From: Pseudomonas frederiksbergensis
GTDB lineage: Bacteria > Pseudomonadota > Gammaproteobacteria > Pseudomonadales > Pseudomonadaceae
Reading direction: 5' to 3'
DNA: 64,000 bases
NCBI RefSeq assembly: GCF_900105495.1
Contig: NZ_FNTF01000002.1
Span: 3,199,501-3,263,500, forward strand
Part shown: in pieces, positions 26,037 to 35,401 of the stretch
Position numbering within the stretch: the stretch's first letter is position 1
How the letters are laid out: each line of letters opens with the position of its first letter
Program-made: the position numbers and the translations under genes
The notes under the pieces: model-generated
Databases searched by the model: none
Seen by the model: the letters and a program-made list of their open reading frames with translations, nothing else
What the model was told of the DNA's origin: nothing

Positions 26037-27443
26037 ATGTTGATTACTCAAGCATTGACAGCCGTTGCTCTAACCGTAGTAGCCAGCGTCGTCTTTCCGC
26101 TCGCCAGCCAGGCTCAATCGAAAGTCACAGCCGAAGAAGCACACGCCATCGGCGTGGATGCCTACCTTTATTTGTACCCGCTGTTGACCATGGACATTAC
26201 CCGCAAGCAATTCACCAATATCGAACCTGGCAAGGAATTCGGCAAAGGTCCGATGAATATGTTTGTCAGCGTTCCGCAGTATCCGCCTGCGGATTTCAAA
26301 GGAGTGGTGCGTTCGAACTTCGACACCTTGTATTCCATTGCCTGGCTGGATTTGACCGAAGAACCGCTGGTGATCGCAGCGCCCGATACGGCCGGACGTT
26401 TTTACTTGCTGCCGATGCTCGACATGTGGACCGATGTGTTCGCCTCACCGGGCTGGCGCACCACGGGCACCCAGGCGGGGCAGTTTTTGGTGACGCCGCC
26501 GGGCTGGACCGGGACGGTGCCAGCCGGACTGAACCATCTGCCGGCGCCCACGCCCTTTGTCTGGGTCATTGGCCGCACCAAGACCGACGGCGCCGCGGAC
26601 TACGCGGCGGTACACAAAATTCAGGCTGGCTATACGGTGACACCGTTGTCCCGGCTGGGTAAAAGCGCCGAACCGGTCAGCGTGAACATTGACCCGGCCG
26701 TGGATATGAAGACCCCGCCCAAGATTCAGGTCGACTCAATGTCGGCGGCGGACTACTTCGCCTACGCCGCCGAATTGCTCAAGGTGCATCCTGCGCACAT
26801 CAGCGATCAACCGATCCTGGCGCAGATGAAGCGTATCGGTATCGAGCCCGGAAAATCCTTCGACATGAAGGCGCTGGACCCTGAAATCCAAGCAGCGTTG
26901 CAGACCGTGCCCAAGGACGCGCAGGCGCTGATGACGTGGAAGGTTCCAACCCTCGCTCGTGTGGTCAACGGCTGGTCGATGAACACCGACACCATGGGCG
27001 TCTATGGCAACTACTACCTCAAGCGCGCGATCGTTGCGCAGATCGGGCTCGGTGCCAACTTGCCCGAGGATGCGATTTATCCGCTGAACATCGGCGATGT
27101 CGAAGGCAAGCCACTCGATGGCTCGAACAAGTACGTGCTGCATTTCGACAAGGGTGAAACGCCACCGGTAAACGCTTTCTGGTCGATCACCTTGTACGAC
27201 CCCGAGGGTTTCCAGGTCGGCAATGCGCTCAACCGCTTTGCAGTCAGTAGCTGGATGCCGTTCAAGACTAATGCCGACGGTTCGCTGGACATCTACCTCC
27301 AGCACGAAAACCCCGGCAAGGACCTTGAAGCCAATTGGCTGCCGGCACCGAAGGGCGGTTTCAACCTGACCATGCGTTTGTATGGGCCCAAGCCCGAGGT
27401 TTTGAACGGCAAGTGGAATCCGCCACCGGTCAAGCCAACCTAG
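26037..27443 (+). CDS. DUF1254/DUF1214 secreted protein
   Basis: 468 residues with signal peptide (VVFPLASQA-QS). The N-terminal DUF1254 part has VDAYLYLYPLLTMDITRKQF and SNFDTLYSIAWLDLT; the C-terminal DUF1214 part has VNAFWSITLYDPEGF and FAVSSWMPFKTNADGSLDIY. The family is widespread in soil proteobacteria, periplasmic, and of unknown activity. It starts at an ATG with no strong RBS. Monocistronic: it ends in a hairpin shared with the convergent Gly-rich gene. Confidence 0.85.
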   Translation: MLITQALTAVALTVVASVVFPLASQAQSKVTAEEAHAIGVDAYLYLYPLLTMDITRKQFTNIEPGKEFGKGPMNMFVSVPQYPPADFKGVVRSNFDTLYSIAWLDLTEEPLVIAAPDTAGRFYLLPMLDMWTDVFASPGWRTTGTQAGQFLVTPPGWTGTVPAGLNHLPAPTPFVWVIGRTKTDGAADYAAVHKIQAGYTVTPLSRLGKSAEPVSVNIDPAVDMKTPPKIQVDSMSAADYFAYAAELLKVHPAHISDQPILAQMKRIGIEPGKSFDMKALDPEIQAALQTVPKDAQALMTWKVPTLARVVNGWSMNTDTMGVYGNYYLKRAIVAQIGLGANLPEDAIYPLNIGDVEGKPLDGSNKYVLHFDKGETPPVNAFWSITLYDPEGFQVGNALNRFAVSSWMPFKTNADGSLDIYLQHENPGKDLEANWLPAPKGGFNLTMRLYGPKPEVLNGKWNPPPVKPT

Positions 27444-27460
27444 TTGCGCGTTTCAGGCCT

Positions 27461-27490
27461 AAAAGCAGCCGACGATCATCGGCTGTTTTT
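27461..27490. terminator. Bidirectional terminator with a stop codon in its loop
   Basis: AAAAGCAGCCGA (27461-27472) and TCGGCTGTTTTT (27479-27490) form a 7-bp core stem flanked by A/T runs. The loop (27473-27478) contains the TGA of the convergent minus-strand Gly-rich gene (27476-27478). Confidence 0.8.
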
Positions 27491-27811
27491 ACGCGTCCAG
27501 CTGCCCGTCCCACCGCCGGCACCGCCTGTTCCACCGCCTGCCGCGCCCGTGCCACCTCCCGCGCCAGAACCGCTGTTCCCGGCATTGCCACCGTTTCCGC
27601 TATCCGACGAGCCCGATCCGCTATTGCCGCGATTAGTGTTTTGATCGTTCGAGGGTTGGCCAGGGTTATTGTTGGGCGCCATGGTCGAGCCGCCGAATGA
27701 GCCCGATTGGCTACCCTTCGCATGAGCGCCATCGCCTGGGGCAGCAAAAATGCCGACGGACAGGGCGCACAGCACTCCAGCCAGTAACAGCGAAGTCATT
27801 TTGATGGTCAT
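27476..27811 (-). CDS. Gly/Ser/Asn-rich secreted small protein
   Basis: 111 residues: signal peptide (MTIKMTSLLLAGVLCALSVG, cleavage near FA-AP), then low-complexity Gly/Ser/Asn sequence (NRGNSGSGSSDSGNGG, AGGGTGAAGGGTGG) ending in a basic tail WTRKNSR. The ATG at 27811 has GGAGG about 9 bases upstream. No fold or family recognised; disordered. It is divergent from the GGDEF-EAL gene and convergent with the DUF1254 gene. Confidence 0.6.
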   Translation of the reverse strand: MTIKMTSLLLAGVLCALSVGIFAAPGDGAHAKGSQSGSFGGSTMAPNNNPGQPSNDQNTNRGNSGSGSSDSGNGGNAGNSGSGAGGGTGAAGGGTGGAGGGTGSWTRKNSR

Positions 27812-28095
27812 CAGGATGCGCCTCCAAAGATGAGTCGTTACCTGATGATGGTATGAAGGGCAGGGCGGTGGGTGCCGGCTGGTTGACGAGTGGCTGGTGT
27901 GCAATTACAGGGCAGCAGCCGTCGATTGGCGATGGTTGTGTCAACGGTTCTTCAATTGCTGCAATGGGTTGCGTTATCGAGGCGCCAGGGCCCAGCATGG
28001 CTGCTATGTTCAGTGAACGTTCGGCGAGTGCGTTGGTAAAAAAGCATTGCGAGCGTCGCATCCCGATCAGGCAATCGATTCACAGGACCCAGTGC

Positions 28096-30666
28096 ATGGA
28101 TATGACCGCCGTAACCACCGTCACCGCTCCCCGTCATACGCCGATAACCCGTAACCTGGTGTTTGTCGTCGGCCTGCTGTTTGTTCTGGGGGTGCTGATC
28201 GCGTTGTTGGCCTTGTTCAACATTGCCGGACGGCTGGATGCGCAGGACCTGGCCAAGACCACTTTCTACACCCAGCGTGCGCTGGAAAATCGCATCACCG
28301 CCTCGAAAAACTACATCGCCAGTTATGCAAACTGGACGAGCGCCTACGACCATTTGGACGGCAAGGTTGATGTGCAATGGGCTTACGTCGAGCAGAACCT
28401 GGGCAAAACCCTGTTCAGCATCGATCACTACGATGGTGTCTTCGTGGTCGATCGTCAGCAAACCAAATACGCCGTGGTGCGTGGGCTTCAGGTACAGGAG
28501 GCGGCGACCACCTATCTTTCGGCATCCATGGCGACACTGATAGAAGCAGTCCAGCGTCAGGAAAGCCTCATTGACCCGATCAGCCAGTTCACGCTGTTCG
28601 AGGGCAAGCCGGCATTGCTGACGGCTGCTGCAATCGTTCCCAATGACGATAGGCCGGCGGTCGATCCGCAAAGCACCTCGGTGCTGGTGTTTGTCGACCA
28701 ACTAAGCCCTGACAAGCTCAGCACCCTGAGCACCGATTACGGTTTGCATGATTTAAACCTGACGCCGGATAACGCCATCGCGCCCGGCAGCCCGGCCGTG
28801 GCGCTGGCGGACACTGGCTACAGCCTGGTTTCCCGACTTGAGCAACCGGGTCATCAGTTGCTCTGGTCGTTGCTGCCGCCATTGGGCAGCGCGCTGTTGG
28901 TGCTGGCGTTGTTAACGGCTTATTTCTTCCGGTATGTCTTGCGCACGTCCGGGCACGTGGATGCGAGCTACACCAGCCTCGATTTATCGAACCAGGCGCT
29001 GGAGGCCAGTGAAGAACGTTTTCGTGCAGTGGCTGAGGCTGCTTCCGACTGGATCTGGGAAATCGATGACAAACATTGCATCTCTTATCTGTCAGGACGT
29101 TTCGCCACCGTCACCGGTTTTTCCGATCAGCAATGGATAGGGCGGGACATCGGGCAACTGCTCAATTGCGACACGCTGCCCTTGTCGCGGTGGCTGCATA
29201 AGCTCAATGAAGAACAGCCCGTCAGCCATCTGCGCTGCTCCTATCGCGATCAGTCGGGGCAACAGCGTATCTGCCGGGTTTCGGCACGACCGATCCATCG
29301 CAAGGGCGCGGTAGTGGGCTATCGCGGGACGGCCAGCGACATCACCGATGAAGTCGCCGCCCATGCCCAGATCCAGCATCTGTCGTTGCACGATGCCCTG
29401 ACGGGGCTGCCGAATCGCAACAAACTGGCGCGTTTCCTCGACGAGGCCCTGGCGCTTAAAGAGCATTCGGCAGCGCTGGTGCTGTTGATGATCGATCTGG
29501 ATAACTTCAAGCCGATCAACGATTCCCTCGGTCACCCGGCAGGCGACGCGGTATTGCTGGAAGTGGCCACCCGATTGCGCGAGTGCACGCGGGACATCGA
29601 TCTGGTCGCGCGGCTCGGTGGTGATGAGTTTGTGCTGGTGCTCAACGGCATGGACAGCCACGCTGAAATCGACCGGTTCTGCGAGCGTTTGCTCGAAAGC
29701 CTGCAGCAGCCGATTCATTACGAGCATCACACGCTGCACATCGGCGCGAGCATCGGTGTGGCCTTGAGTCGGCGTCAGGGGCACATTCCCAATGAACTGA
29801 TCCGGTGTGCCGACATTGCGCTGTATCAGGCTAAATCCGACGGCAAGAGGACCTGGTGCTACTTTGCGCCGCACATGAACGATCAGATCCAGCACCGTCG
29901 GCAACTGGAAAACGACCTGCGCCGGGCGATCAAGAACAACGAGTTCCTGATGCACTACCAGCCGCGCTACAACATGGACGGCAAGCAGGTGGTCTCGGTG
30001 GAAGCGTTGCTGCGCTGGCAGCATCCGGAGCAGGGGCTGCTGAGCCCCGACGAGTTTATTCCTTTGGCCGAGCAGACTGACCTGATCGTGCCTTTGGGGC
30101 GCTGGGTGTTGCGCGAAGCCTGTGAAACGGCCCTGACCTGGCCTGGTGCGTTGATGGTGTCGGTCAATTTGTCGCCTGTTCAATTTGCCCGCAGCGATGT
30201 GGTGGAGGACGTCAGGGAGGCCTTGATCCAGAGCCGTTTACCGGCCAGTCGTCTGGAGCTGGAGATCACCGAAAACGTGATGCTCATCGATGTGGAGGGC
30301 GCGTTGACGACCATGAATGCGCTCAAGGAGCTGGGCGTGCGGTTGAACATGGACGATTTCGGTACCGGCTATTCGTCCCTGGGTTACCTGCGCACGTACC
30401 CGTTCGACGGGATCAAGATCGACAAGCGTTTCATCTCGTCCATGAGCGGCGGCGGCAATGACCGCGCCGTGGTGCAGGCGATCATCAACCTGGGCAAAGC
30501 CATGGGCCTGACCGTGACCGCAGAAGGCGTCGAGACCCTCGAGCAACTGGACTTCCTGATCTCGGACCAGTGCCATGAGGTGCAGGGCTTCTATTTGAGT
30601 CGACCTATGGAAAAGCAGGCGTTGCTGCCATTGCTGAAGGCATCGCATGACGAGTTTCCCGTGTAG
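28096..30666 (+). CDS. CHASE4-PAS-GGDEF-EAL c-di-GMP enzyme
   Basis: 856 residues: TM1 (about 20-42), a periplasmic CHASE4-type domain (SYANWTSAYDHLDG is typical), TM2 (about 257-278), PAS (about 300-425), GGDEF (GGDEF at 508-512, RxxD I-site R499-D502 before it) and EAL (E636-A-L638, with DDFGTGYSSLGYL and EGVETLEQ). Both active-site motifs look intact, so it could make or degrade c-di-GMP, with the balance set by the sensor domains. The ATG at 28096 has AGGA upstream; an earlier in-frame extension to 27853 is not supported. Confidence 0.88.
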   Translation: MDMTAVTTVTAPRHTPITRNLVFVVGLLFVLGVLIALLALFNIAGRLDAQDLAKTTFYTQRALENRITASKNYIASYANWTSAYDHLDGKVDVQWAYVEQNLGKTLFSIDHYDGVFVVDRQQTKYAVVRGLQVQEAATTYLSASMATLIEAVQRQESLIDPISQFTLFEGKPALLTAAAIVPNDDRPAVDPQSTSVLVFVDQLSPDKLSTLSTDYGLHDLNLTPDNAIAPGSPAVALADTGYSLVSRLEQPGHQLLWSLLPPLGSALLVLALLTAYFFRYVLRTSGHVDASYTSLDLSNQALEASEERFRAVAEAASDWIWEIDDKHCISYLSGRFATVTGFSDQQWIGRDIGQLLNCDTLPLSRWLHKLNEEQPVSHLRCSYRDQSGQQRICRVSARPIHRKGAVVGYRGTASDITDEVAAHAQIQHLSLHDALTGLPNRNKLARFLDEALALKEHSAALVLLMIDLDNFKPINDSLGHPAGDAVLLEVATRLRECTRDIDLVARLGGDEFVLVLNGMDSHAEIDRFCERLLESLQQPIHYEHHTLHIGASIGVALSRRQGHIPNELIRCADIALYQAKSDGKRTWCYFAPHMNDQIQHRRQLENDLRRAIKNNEFLMHYQPRYNMDGKQVVSVEALLRWQHPEQGLLSPDEFIPLAEQTDLIVPLGRWVLREACETALTWPGALMVSVNLSPVQFARSDVVEDVREALIQSRLPASRLELEITENVMLIDVEGALTTMNALKELGVRLNMDDFGTGYSSLGYLRTYPFDGIKIDKRFISSMSGGGNDRAVVQAIINLGKAMGLTVTAEGVETLEQLDFLISDQCHEVQGFYLSRPMEKQALLPLLKASHDEFPV

Positions 30667-30765
30667 GGCCGCGCCTTTAGTCGCCTGACTCGCCCGTAGA
30701 GGCAACTGCCAGCACGCACCTTCGGTCACAACTGGATATCGACCCTGCGTTGTGAGCGTTGGCCC

Positions 30766-31560
30766 ATGAAAAACCTGAAAATCGCGACATTCAACGTCAA
30801 CGGCATGCGCGCCCGACTGCCGAACTTGCTGGCCTGGCTTGAGCGAGAGCAGCCAGACATCGCCTGTTTGCAAGAGCTCAAATCAGTCGACAGTGCGTTC
30901 CCCGCCGCCGAGCTTGAGGCCGCGGGTTACGGCGCGCTCTGGCAAGGACAGTCGTCGTGGAACGGCGTGGCGATTCTGGCGCGGGACGCGCAGCCGCTGG
31001 AGAGTCGTCGAGGCCTGCCGGGCGATGATAGCGACACCCATAGTCGGTATCTGGAGGCCGCCGTGCATGGGGTTCTGGTGGGCTGCCTGTACCTGCCCAA
31101 TGGCAACCCGCAGCCGGGGCCGAAGTTCGATTACAAGCTGGCGTGGTTCGAACGGCTGATCCACTACGCGCAGACGCTTCAGGCCAGCGAGCATCCTGTG
31201 GTCCTGGCCGGTGACTACAACGTGGTGCCCACCGACCTCGACATTTACAACCCGCGATCCTGGCTGAAGGATGCGTTGCTGCAACCTGAAAGCCGCGAGT
31301 GTTATCAGCGCCTGCTGGCCCAGGGCTGGACCGATTCCTTGCGCCATCTGTATCCGCAGGATCGGCTCTATACCTTCTGGGATTATTTTCGCCAGCACTG
31401 GCAAAAGAACTCGGGGCTGCGCATCGATCATCTGTTGCTTAATCCGGCGCTGAGCCCTTATTTGCAGGAGGGCGGAGTGGATGCCTGGGTTCGCAACGAG
31501 CCCCACGCGAGTGATCACGCACCGGCGTGGATTCGATTGAGTCCGCGTAAGCGGCGTTGA
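30766..31560 (+). CDS. xthA: Exodeoxyribonuclease III
   Basis: 264 residues; AP endonuclease and 3'-5' exonuclease of base excision repair. Motifs of the exonuclease III/EEP family: KIATFNVNGMRAR start, CLQELKS (metal Glu), GDYNVVPTDLDIYNP, RIDHLLLNP, and the catalytic pair SDHAPAW. Transcribed in the same direction as the upstream GGDEF-EAL gene with a 99-base gap and no obvious terminator. Confidence 0.95.
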   Translation: MKNLKIATFNVNGMRARLPNLLAWLEREQPDIACLQELKSVDSAFPAAELEAAGYGALWQGQSSWNGVAILARDAQPLESRRGLPGDDSDTHSRYLEAAVHGVLVGCLYLPNGNPQPGPKFDYKLAWFERLIHYAQTLQASEHPVVLAGDYNVVPTDLDIYNPRSWLKDALLQPESRECYQRLLAQGWTDSLRHLYPQDRLYTFWDYFRQHWQKNSGLRIDHLLLNPALSPYLQEGGVDAWVRNEPHASDHAPAWIRLSPRKRR

Positions 31561-31672
31561 GTTTGAAGTGTGTGGCGATTGGCTAAATCAATTGTCGGTC
31601 GAACCGCTTTTTCCCTTATACATGGCGCCTGTCAGCGGAGAGATCCGGCCCCCCCTGCATAAGGACTGAGCA

Positions 31673-32500
31673 ATGAGTGAGCCACATCTGGGCAATCTTG
31701 CGTTGTACCTCCAGCGCCTGGGCTTCGACGCGCCTCCCGCGCCGACCCTGGAAACCCTGCGCCAGCTTCAGCTGCGCCACACCGGCGCGTTCCCGTTCGA
31801 GAACCTCAATACGTTGTCGGGACAACCGGTGCTCATCGACCTGCCGTCCATCGAGCAAAAGGTCCTGCACGATGGTCGTGGCGGGTACTGCTACGAACTC
31901 AACAATCTGTTCCTGGCCTTGCTCCAGACGCTTGGCTTCGATGCTCGCGGCATCTCCGGCCGAGTGGTCATGGGCCAACCCGAAGGCGCATGGACCGCCC
32001 GCACACATCGCTTGAGCCTGGTGACGCTGGACGGCGTGCGTTACATCACCGACGTCGGCTTCGGCGGCATGGTGCCCACCGCACCGCTGATGCTCGATAC
32101 CCGGGCCGAACAGTTCACACCTCACGAACCGTATCGCATCGAGCAGCACGAGGATGGCTACACCCTGCGCGCCAACGTCGCCGGAGAATGGCGGGCGATG
32201 TACATTTTCGATTTGCAGCGCCAGGAAGACATCGATTACGCCGTTGGCAACTGGTATGTCTCGACCCATCCGGAATCGCCGTTCGCCAGGCAGCTGATGG
32301 TGGCGCGCACCGGCGAAGGGTGGCGCCGCACGCTGAACAACGGCAGTTTTGCAATTCATCGGATCGGCCGTGAGACTGAACGGCGGCAGGTGGCTGATGT
32401 GGACGAATTGATGGATTTGTTGCGCAACGAATTCGACATTCGGGTACCGCGGGAGGTGACGTTGCGTCGGGTTATTGAGAGGCTGATTCAACAACCCTGA
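31673..32500 (+). CDS. nat: Arylamine N-acetyltransferase
   Basis: 275 residues. The Cys-His-Asp triad is visible: C73 in GRGGYCYELN, H112 in ARTHRLSLV and D127 in YITDVGFGG. The N-terminal FPFENLNTLSG is also diagnostic. Transfers acetyl from acetyl-CoA to arylamines and hydrazines. The ATG follows an AAGGA about 9 bases upstream. Convergent with the unknown gene that follows. Confidence 0.94.
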   Translation: MSEPHLGNLALYLQRLGFDAPPAPTLETLRQLQLRHTGAFPFENLNTLSGQPVLIDLPSIEQKVLHDGRGGYCYELNNLFLALLQTLGFDARGISGRVVMGQPEGAWTARTHRLSLVTLDGVRYITDVGFGGMVPTAPLMLDTRAEQFTPHEPYRIEQHEDGYTLRANVAGEWRAMYIFDLQRQEDIDYAVGNWYVSTHPESPFARQLMVARTGEGWRRTLNNGSFAIHRIGRETERRQVADVDELMDLLRNEFDIRVPREVTLRRVIERLIQQP

Positions 32501-32503
32501 TCC

Positions 32504-32989
32504 TCACAGCTCAAGCCCCTCCTGCATCACCGACAGCAGGGTGTCTTCGGTCATGGCGATCGCATCCGGTTGTTGCCCGGATTGATCGATCGCCTGCAGC
32601 CACCACTGTGTCTCGCCGTGTTCGTTCACGGTTCGCAGCATCGAGAGCGCTTTTCCTTGAGTGTGGATCTCGATCCGCCCGGCACCATCCTCGGTGAAAC
32701 GAGCGACAGGGTCGAAAGTGATGCTGTGGTGATTGCCTTCAATCAGTAACTGGTCGATCGCGTAGTCATAGGTCTCACCGTCGGGATGACGCTCGAAGAC
32801 GTGCGTGGGCACTCGCCGAATGTTCAGGCCGGCTTCGCTGAGCGGTGCCAGCCAGGCTTCGACGAGGTGGTACAGCTCGTAAACCTGTGCAGGCCAGCTG
32901 TCGATCTGCTGATCGGCGCAGTGTGTCGCGTCGGCACTGGACTGCTGGGTTTGCTTCAGTTTCGCAGCGAGTTGGTCAGCCTTGCTCAT
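32504..32989 (-). CDS. Hypothetical protein, unknown family
   Basis: 161 residues, acidic, no signal peptide or membrane segment. A polar Gln/Ala-rich N-terminal helix (QLAAKLKQTQQSSADATHC) is followed by a mixed alpha/beta region with HHSITFDPVARF and ETQWWLQAIDQSG. The stop lies 3 bases from the stop of convergent nat. No family is recognised. Composition resembles its neighbours, so no sign of recent transfer. Confidence 0.6.
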   Translation of the reverse strand: MSKADQLAAKLKQTQQSSADATHCADQQIDSWPAQVYELYHLVEAWLAPLSEAGLNIRRVPTHVFERHPDGETYDYAIDQLLIEGNHHSITFDPVARFTEDGAGRIEIHTQGKALSMLRTVNEHGETQWWLQAIDQSGQQPDAIAMTEDTLLSVMQEGLEL

Positions 32990-33147
32990 ATCGATTTCCT
33001 ATCGTGGTCTCAAAAAGAGCGTACCTCTATCAAGGTAGTGCACGTCTTGCGTTGCGTCATGTTGTCGGGAGGTTTTGGCTTCAAGGGGCTTGCCGACGAT
33101 GAGTCTCGCGGGCTTGGAATGGCCATGTGTCCATAATCTGACTGATT

Positions 33148-33161
33148 AGTTGTATACAACT
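33148..33161. promoter_or_regulatory. Palindromic operator-like site upstream of the purine permease
   Basis: AGTTGTATACAACT is a perfect 14-bp palindrome centred 74 bases upstream of the permease ATG. The TTGTATACAA core is typical of GntR-family (FadR-type) operators. No GntR gene is adjacent. The assignment is inferred from form only. Confidence 0.55.
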
Positions 33162-33228
33162 CTATAGACATTTGTCCTGAGTCTTGCATACAGTGTGCGC
33201 ATAACAAAAACCAGGGAACCCCCCAACC

Positions 33229-34746
33229 ATGAAAACGCCCCATGTTTCACACCAACGGCCCGAGGACGAAAATCTCGGGATCGGCGCGAATATGGCTTAC
33301 GGCCTGCAACACGTTCTGACCATGTACGGCGGCATCGTCGCGGTGCCTTTGATCATCGGCCAGGCAGCCGGGCTCTCGCCGGCGGACATCGGTTTGTTGA
33401 TTGCTGCTTCACTGTTTGCGGGGGGCTTGGCGACATTACTGCAAACGCTGGGTTTACCGTTTTTCGGTTGCCAATTGCCGCTGGTACAGGGCGTGTCGTT
33501 CTCTGGTGTCGCGACGATGGTGGCAATTGTCAGCAGTGGCGGGGAGGGCGGGTTTCAATCGATTCTCGGGGCGGTGATTGCCGCGTCGTTGATCGGCTTG
33601 TTGATTACGCCGGTGTTCTCGCGAATCACCAAGTTTTTCCCACCGCTGGTCACGGGCATTGTGATCACCACCATCGGCCTGACGCTGATGCCGGTGGCTG
33701 CACGTTGGGCCATGGGTGGCAACAGCCATGCCCCGGACTTCGGCAGCATGGCGAACATCGGTCTGGCAGCGGTGACGCTGGTGCTGGTGCTGCTGTTGAG
33801 CAAGATCGGCAGCGCGACCATCTCCCGCTTGTCGATCCTGCTGGCGATGGTCATCGGTACGGTGATTGCGGTGTTCCTTGGCATGGCTGACTTCTCGTCC
33901 GTCACTCAAGGCCCGATGTTTGGCTTCCCGACGCCGTTCCACTTTGGCATGCCGACCTTCCACTTCGCCGCGATCCTGTCGATGTGCATCGTGGTGATGG
34001 TGACGCTGGTGGAAACCTCGGCCGACATTCTGGCGGTGGGTGAAATCATCGGCACCAAAGTCGACTCCAAACGCCTGGGCAACGGTCTGCGTGCCGACAT
34101 GCTGTCGAGCATGTTCGCGCCGATCTTCGGTTCCTTCACTCAAAGTGCCTTCGCCCAGAACGTCGGACTAGTGGCAGTGACCGGGATCAAGAGCCGCTTC
34201 GTGGTGGCTACCGGCGGTTTGTTTCTGGTGATCCTCGGCTTGCTGCCGTTTATGGGCCGCGTCATCGCCGCTGTACCGACTTCTGTCCTTGGCGGCGCCG
34301 GTATCGTGCTGTTCGGCACCGTGGCCGCCAGCGGTATTCGTACGCTGTCCAAGGTCGACTACCGCAACAACGTCAACCTGATCATCGTTGCCACCTCCAT
34401 CGGCTTTGGCATGATCCCCATCGCTGCACCGACTTTCTACGACCACTTCCCAAGCTGGTTCGCCACGATCTTCCACTCGGGCATCAGCTCGTCGGCGATC
34501 ATGGCCATCGTGCTGAACCTGACCTTCAACCACCTCACTGCCGGTAACTCCGATCAGCAGTCGGTGTTCGCGGCCGGCACTGAGCGCGTCCTGCGATATC
34601 AGGATCTGGCAGCGTTGCGCGAAGGGGATTATTTCAGCGACGGCAAGCTGCGTGACTGCGACGGGAATGAGATTCCGGTGGTGGAGACGGACCATGAGCA
34701 TGCAGAGCCGCGGGCGATGCATGCAAAAAGCAGTGAGCATGTCTGA
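33229..34746 (+). CDS. NCS2-family xanthine/uric acid/uracil permease
   Basis: 505 residues, about 14 transmembrane segments. NCS2 features: GLQHVLTMYGGIVAVPLIIG, the QLPLVQGVSFSG motif, and ETSADILAVGEIIG carrying the substrate-contact Glu of the UraA/UapA fold; also FGSFTQSAFAQNVGLVAVTG. By the ETSAD and TQSAFAQNVG sequences it belongs to the xanthine/urate branch (XanQ, UacT-like) rather than UraA. Proton symport presumed. A terminator follows. Regulation may involve the palindrome upstream. Confidence 0.88.
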   Translation: MKTPHVSHQRPEDENLGIGANMAYGLQHVLTMYGGIVAVPLIIGQAAGLSPADIGLLIAASLFAGGLATLLQTLGLPFFGCQLPLVQGVSFSGVATMVAIVSSGGEGGFQSILGAVIAASLIGLLITPVFSRITKFFPPLVTGIVITTIGLTLMPVAARWAMGGNSHAPDFGSMANIGLAAVTLVLVLLLSKIGSATISRLSILLAMVIGTVIAVFLGMADFSSVTQGPMFGFPTPFHFGMPTFHFAAILSMCIVVMVTLVETSADILAVGEIIGTKVDSKRLGNGLRADMLSSMFAPIFGSFTQSAFAQNVGLVAVTGIKSRFVVATGGLFLVILGLLPFMGRVIAAVPTSVLGGAGIVLFGTVAASGIRTLSKVDYRNNVNLIIVATSIGFGMIPIAAPTFYDHFPSWFATIFHSGISSSAIMAIVLNLTFNHLTAGNSDQQSVFAAGTERVLRYQDLAALREGDYFSDGKLRDCDGNEIPVVETDHEHAEPRAMHAKSSEHV

Positions 34747-34768
34747 CGCCGACACTCGCTGAAAAAGG

Positions 34769-34801
34769 CCGATCTGTTGAAGAGACAGATCGGTTTTTTT
34801 T
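34769..34801 (+). terminator. Terminator after the purine permease
   Basis: CCGATCTGT (34769-34777) pairs with ACAGATCGG (34785-34793), followed by eight T. Confidence 0.92.
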
Positions 34802-34820
34802 GTTTTTCCATCAGCCACAA

Positions 34821-34854
34821 AAAAGCCCCTGAACCTTTCGATTCAGGGGCTTTT
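34821..34854 (-). terminator. Terminator of tRNA-Asn
   Basis: AAAAGCCCCTGAA (34821-34833) pairs with TTCAGGGGCTTTT (34842-34854). On the minus strand the T-run follows the tRNA by 14 bases; the hairpin also faces the permease. Confidence 0.9.
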
Positions 34855-34867
34855 CGATATTGCTGTC

Positions 34868-34943
<76 letters not shown>

Positions 34944-35170
34944 ATGGCGTGTATGTTACTGATTCAAAAAGAGAAGTCAAGCACCTGTGAGCAATTTGAC
35001 GGCTTCATGGGGACGGGCGGTGGTTTATCGACCGCGGGCGGTTACCAGAACCGCTTCAGAGGTCTACCATGGCGGCCCGGAAGTGGTTACACGCGCTGCC
35101 GGCCATTCGCCGAAAAGGTACGCGCCATGAATCACCCAACCACCACTCCTCGCCACAACGGGGTGTTCGC

Positions 35171-35401
35171 ATGAGCATCGCTCAGATCAGCCTGCCCAAA
35201 GGCGTCGGCCCGCACGCCGAAAAACTGTTCGACGCAATCACTCAGGCCAGCACCGCTGATGAATTGAACCGTGCCGGTGGCAAGGCCGAAGGTTTTGTCC
35301 TGGGCCTGGAAAGCACCAAGGCCATCAAAAGCCAGGTCGCTGAATCGCTCTACGTCGCCTATGACGACGCTGCCAGCCAGCGGGCAACCGAACTGGCTTA
35401 A
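35171..35401 (+). CDS. Small hypothetical protein
   Basis: 76 residues, soluble, helical (MSIAQISLPKGVGPHAEKLF...). ATG at 35171 chosen where the protein-like sequence begins; a longer frame back to 35069 has basic, low-information sequence. No family known to me. Its TAA overlaps the convergent gene's stop in the palindrome TTAA (35398-35401), so the two 3' ends leave no room for a terminator between them. Confidence 0.55.
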   Translation: MSIAQISLPKGVGPHAEKLFDAITQASTADELNRAGGKAEGFVLGLESTKAIKSQVAESLYVAYDDAASQRATELA

